Below are positions 5,929 to 8,124 of a stretch of 8,124 nt of DNA, in pieces. This DNA comes from Bacillota bacterium (GTDB lineage: Bacteria; Bacillota; Clostridia; Lachnospirales; Lachnospiraceae), in contig JAEWWQ010000448.1 in NCBI GenBank assembly GCA_023458855.1, positions 1-8,124 of the forward strand, given 5' to 3'. The notes beneath the pieces were generated by a model. That model did not search any database, was not told the DNA's origin, and saw only the letters and a list, made by a program, of their open reading frames with translations. Within the stretch, counting starts at the first letter, position 1; the number at the start of each line of letters is the position of its first letter. The position numbers were made by a program, and so were the translations under genes.

Positions 5929-6390
5929 ATGATTATAAATCTGCCCCCTTCAACTTCAAAAAAAGTTTCCCATAATACAAATAATCTTATTAATTTGCGC
6001 ATTCGGGAAAAAACGATCAGCAACATAAATGATCAGCGATATGATGAGAACAAGTTATCAAACAGAATAAAAGAACTGGATTATGAGTGGGATATAGAAA
6101 GGATTCTGGAGTCAAATGCTGCATCGATTATCTTAGTAAGTTCCATCTCCTGTTTTATCATAAATAAAAATCGTGGCTTCCTCATAACTGGTCTTATCAG
6201 TTTTTTTCTTCTTCAGCACGCTATACAAGGATGGTGTCCACCTCTTCCGATACTTCGAAGAATTGGAATCCGTACGGAACAGGAAATTCAAAATGAAAAA
6301 TTTGCTTTGAAATTATTAAGGGGAGATTTTGAAAAAATTTCTTCGGCTACCGGTACAAGACATGCCTTAAGCATGGTAGAAATGCAATAA
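5929..6390 (+). CDS. DUF2892/YgaP-like small membrane protein
   Basis: This 153-residue protein, counted from the ATG at 5929, has a polar N-terminal half (about 1-58). That half includes a charged segment ending in KELDYEWDIERILESNAAS (48-66). Two short hydrophobic helices follow at about 64-79 and 84-98, then the conserved LQHAIQGWCPPLPILRRIG (95-113) and a soluble tail with EKFALKLLRGDF (123-134). The two helices with a GWCP motif match DUF2892 (YgaP-type) inner-membrane domains, and the EWDIER and ALKLLRGDF blocks match longer members seen in other phyla. The biochemical role is unknown. It is probably a two-pass membrane protein with both ends on the same side. It appears monocistronic behind a palindrome-bearing leader, and I found no clear terminator in the 23 bases before the convergent lipoprotein gene. 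A longer start at 5872 would add 19 residues but lacks a ribosome binding site. Confidence 0.85.
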   Translation: MIINLPPSTSKKVSHNTNNLINLRIREKTISNINDQRYDENKLSNRIKELDYEWDIERILESNAASIILVSSISCFIINKNRGFLITGLISFFLLQHAIQGWCPPLPILRRIGIRTEQEIQNEKFALKLLRGDFEKISSATGTRHALSMVEMQ

Positions 6391-6413
6391 TATTCGATTG
6401 TTTCGTTTTTTCA

Positions 6414-7529
6414 TTATTGAAGAGGCAACGCATCTTCTACTGCTACAATAAATGCATCCCCCTTATCCATTTCGATATGACCTGATGAATATGGGCTTCC
6501 CTCTACAGTAATAGATACTTTTTCTACACCATAATAGCTTCCAAGTGTATTCGTTATGCTGGCAAGTATCAGAGATTCATAGCCCGCACCCGCATTCATT
6601 TCACTTACAAGTTCTTTTGAAAAATCAACATACAGTATGCCATCCCCGTTCAGATAAAGGTTGTTGATTTTTGCATTTTCGGTGAGTACTCTTGCTATAT
6701 TTCCTTCCGGAAGGTCTTTGAAAGCGTTCTGAAGCACAGTCATTGTTATGTCATTTGTATGGTAGGTTACGTCTCTGTCAATATAATATAGTCCGTCCAC
6801 ATTTCCATTTGGATAGAAAAATCTTATGCGCTGTACCAACGGTTGGTTCTTTGTTATCCGGCTTAAAGTCGAAGACACCGCATATCCTTCCTGTGATTCC
6901 CACACCGTCTTAACAAGGCCGATTCGCGGCGCATAATAGTCCCTATTCTTATCACCCGCTCTTTCAGTTATTACTTCTATCGTATTGAAGGTACCTGCCG
7001 GGGTAACGACTTCCACATCTATTCCTGAGATATAGCGTCTGCTCCCATCTGACGCAGTCCATTCAGTACCTTTGACCAATGGCTCCATCAAAAGCACATC
7101 TGTCGTCTCCGACTCTTTTGACAAAAAATTCTCCCTGTAATAGCACTCGTCCCTTGAAAAAATTCGGGTTATCTGGCCATTGTTCACCTCGATGACATCT
7201 ACTTTCTCTGTTCCTCCATTATTGGTCCTTGTCTGCGTCCTCGTCTCATCGAAAACATCAGCACTCATATTAAAAGAAGCATATTCATTTCCTTCTCCCT
7301 GATATGTATACATAACGTTATCTAAAAATGGATAATAATCTGCCAGAACGTAAGCCTCTGTTTCCGTAGTCTCTTTCGCAACCCTCTCTGTCGTTTCCTC
7401 TGTCGTCTTCTGGGTAGTTCCTTCCGTAGTCTTTTCCAAATTACTTCCATTATTATAATCCGTCTTATTGCAAGCCCAAACCAGACCCATTATTAAAGTA
7501 AGCACTAGTACTAAAGATATTTTTTTCAT
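6414..7529 (-). CDS. Lipoprotein with Thr-rich linker and C-terminal GerMN domain
   Basis: This 371-residue protein begins with a lipoprotein signal: basic MKK, a hydrophobic stretch (4-18) and lipobox LVWAC, so Cys20 should be lipidated on the outer membrane face. A spacer with repeated TTE units follows (33-57). A beta-rich middle domain (about 60-225) includes KGTEWTASDG (153-162), TPAGTFNTIEV (176-186) and YYAPRIGLVKTVWE (198-211), a pattern common in Firmicute lipoproteins. The C-terminal part (about 233-355) fits GerMN: RIRFFYPNGN, an amphipathic helix with LQNAFKDLPEGN, LYLNGDGILYVDFSKEL (291-307), and a Thr/Leu/Gly helix leading to VEKVSITVEG. GerM is needed for sporulation and germination in Bacillus, but GerMN also occurs in non-spore lipoproteins, so the role here is inferred as envelope-associated. 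The start follows an off-consensus site, AAAGGATGGTGG. Transcription seems separate from the peroxidase gene. Confidence 0.9.
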   Translation of the reverse strand: MKKISLVLVLTLIMGLVWACNKTDYNNGSNLEKTTEGTTQKTTEETTERVAKETTETEAYVLADYYPFLDNVMYTYQGEGNEYASFNMSADVFDETRTQTRTNNGGTEKVDVIEVNNGQITRIFSRDECYYRENFLSKESETTDVLLMEPLVKGTEWTASDGSRRYISGIDVEVVTPAGTFNTIEVITERAGDKNRDYYAPRIGLVKTVWESQEGYAVSSTLSRITKNQPLVQRIRFFYPNGNVDGLYYIDRDVTYHTNDITMTVLQNAFKDLPEGNIARVLTENAKINNLYLNGDGILYVDFSKELVSEMNAGAGYESLILASITNTLGSYYGVEKVSITVEGSPYSSGHIEMDKGDAFIVAVEDALPLQ

Positions 7530-7534
7530 TCAGT

Positions 7535-7547
7535 CCACCATCCTTTT
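7535..7547 (-). promoter_or_regulatory. Atypical ribosome binding site of the GerMN lipoprotein gene
   Basis: On the minus strand AAAAGGATGGTGG precedes the ATG at 7529. GGTGG lies 5 bases away, while the better AAAGGA part lies 11 bases or more away. The whole resembles the AAAGGAGGTGA consensus with one substitution, so translation may be moderate. The start itself is secure because the lipoprotein signal begins there. Confidence 0.5.
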
Positions 7548-7651
7548 CATGATTTTCCCCAATATTAAAAATATCTATACATTAATCTACCAGCTTTCTT
7601 ATATTTAATTCTTGAAGACACATTAGCTATTGTATCATTTTACTTACTCCG

Positions 7652-7691
7652 AAAAAGACCACAACCCTTTTCAAGCTGGCTGCAGTCTTTT
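7652..7691 (-). terminator. Intrinsic terminator of the glutathione peroxidase gene
   Basis: Read on the minus strand, AAAAGACTGCAGCC (7691-7678) pairs with GGTTGTGGTCTTTT (7666-7653) over 14 bp, with three G-U pairs and an 11-base loop, and ends in a run of U. It starts 3 bases after the stop at 7695. It separates the peroxidase from the lipoprotein gene downstream. Confidence 0.88.
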
Positions 7692-7694
7692 CAA

Positions 7695-8124
7695 TTATTT
7701 TGCAATAAACTCTTTCACTCTTTCTTCGACATAAGACAGATCCGCAGTTGGTTCAAATCTTTCGATTACATTTCCTTCCCTGTCTATCAGAAATTTTGTA
7801 AAATTCCATTTGATATCATCTTCTTTTGTATAATCCGGATGTTCTCTTTCTAACATGCTTTCTAACACAGCAGTCAATGGATGTTCCTCATCAAAGCCCG
7901 CAAATCCTTTTTGCTTTCTCAAGTATTGGAAAAGCAATGATGCGTTTTCTCCATTTACTTCCACTTTAGAAAAGATAGGAAATGTAATTCCAAATTTGGC
8001 GTCGCAGAAAGTTGCAATTTCTTCATTGCTCCCAGGCGCCTGATTTCCAAACTGATTACATGGGAAATCAAGTATAATAAAATCATCTCCATACTTTTCA
8101 TACATATCCTGTAAGCCATCATAT
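7695..8124 (-). CDS. Glutathione peroxidase family protein (partial, N-terminus beyond window)
   Basis: The last 142 residues of a thiol/glutathione peroxidase are visible; the reading frame stays open to the right edge. It starts with YDGLQDMYEKYG, the segment that follows the peroxidatic Cys/Sec motif in this family, so roughly 40 residues including that residue are missing. Visible signatures are the family motif FPCNQFG (visible 20-26) and WNFTKFLID (106-114), which supply the Gln, Trp and Asn of the catalytic tetrad. FCDAKFGITFP (39-49) has a Cys (visible 40) where Cys-type enzymes carry the resolving cysteine. That suggests a thioredoxin-dependent two-cysteine peroxidase reducing organic hydroperoxides rather than a true glutathione user. 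The insert FAGFDEEHPLTAVLESMLE (74-92) matches the longer bacterial form of about 180 residues. An internal ATG at 8105 is not the true start. Confidence 0.93.
   Translation of the reverse strand, partial: YDGLQDMYEKYGDDFIILDFPCNQFGNQAPGSNEEIATFCDAKFGITFPIFSKVEVNGENASLLFQYLRKQKGFAGFDEEHPLTAVLESMLEREHPDYTKEDDIKWNFTKFLIDREGNVIERFEPTADLSYVEERVKEFIAK

Noticed and set aside
6387..6425. Bidirectional terminator between the DUF2892 and lipoprotein genes
   Set aside because: A six-T run is present, but the only pairings are 3-6 bp A/T or short stems, too weak to call a hairpin terminator.
7629..7637. Extended -10 promoter (TGATACAAT on the minus strand) for the lipoprotein gene
   Set aside because: No -35 is found at a proper distance, and a second candidate (TGGTAGATT) lies closer to the gene; neither is convincing in such AT-rich sequence.

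Overview
The window reads as ordinary chromosome of a low-to-moderate GC, Gram-positive anaerobe of the class Clostridia, most likely Lachnospiraceae. This rests on AT-leaning codon use, strong AAGGAGG-type ribosome binding sites, a large Cys-rich class A penicillin-binding protein, a YlmH-type S4 protein, a GerMN-domain lipoprotein and a tRNA-Thr with discriminator U73. No transposase, integrase, phage gene, CRISPR array or rRNA was found. The genus is not resolved.

Layout. On the + strand, 42-2723 encodes a bifunctional PBP1A-type peptidoglycan synthase, followed by a hairpin. Next, 2858-3610 encodes a 250-residue Ser-rich protein whose C-terminal half resembles the C-terminal domain of the flagellar cap protein FliD. 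Convergent to it, a two-gene minus-strand operon runs from a promoter near 5500: an NAD-dependent epimerase/CSP41-like SDR protein (5428-4403), then a YlmH-like S4 RNA-binding protein (4383-3631). The terminator of the FliD-like gene is folded across the last codons and stop of the ylmH-like gene.

Divergent from that operon is a self-contained + strand tRNA-Thr(GGT) unit: near-consensus promoter, tRNA at 5593-5665 without an encoded CCA, and a strong terminator. An AT-rich leader with a 20-base palindrome then precedes a 153-residue DUF2892/YgaP-like two-TM membrane protein (5929-6390). The right end carries two minus-strand genes: a lipoprotein with a Thr-rich linker and a GerMN domain (7529-6414), and a glutathione peroxidase cut by the right edge (8124-7695), which has its own terminator.

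The genes do not form one obvious pathway. Cell-envelope functions (PBP, lipoprotein, small membrane protein) sit beside housekeeping ones (tRNA, S4 protein, peroxidase). I see no convincing new multi-gene system. The points most worth a second look are the orphan FliD-like protein, the palindrome-controlled DUF2892 gene with its strongly conserved GWCPP core, the slightly irregular tRNA-Thr, and the terminator/stop-codon overlap at the convergent junction.
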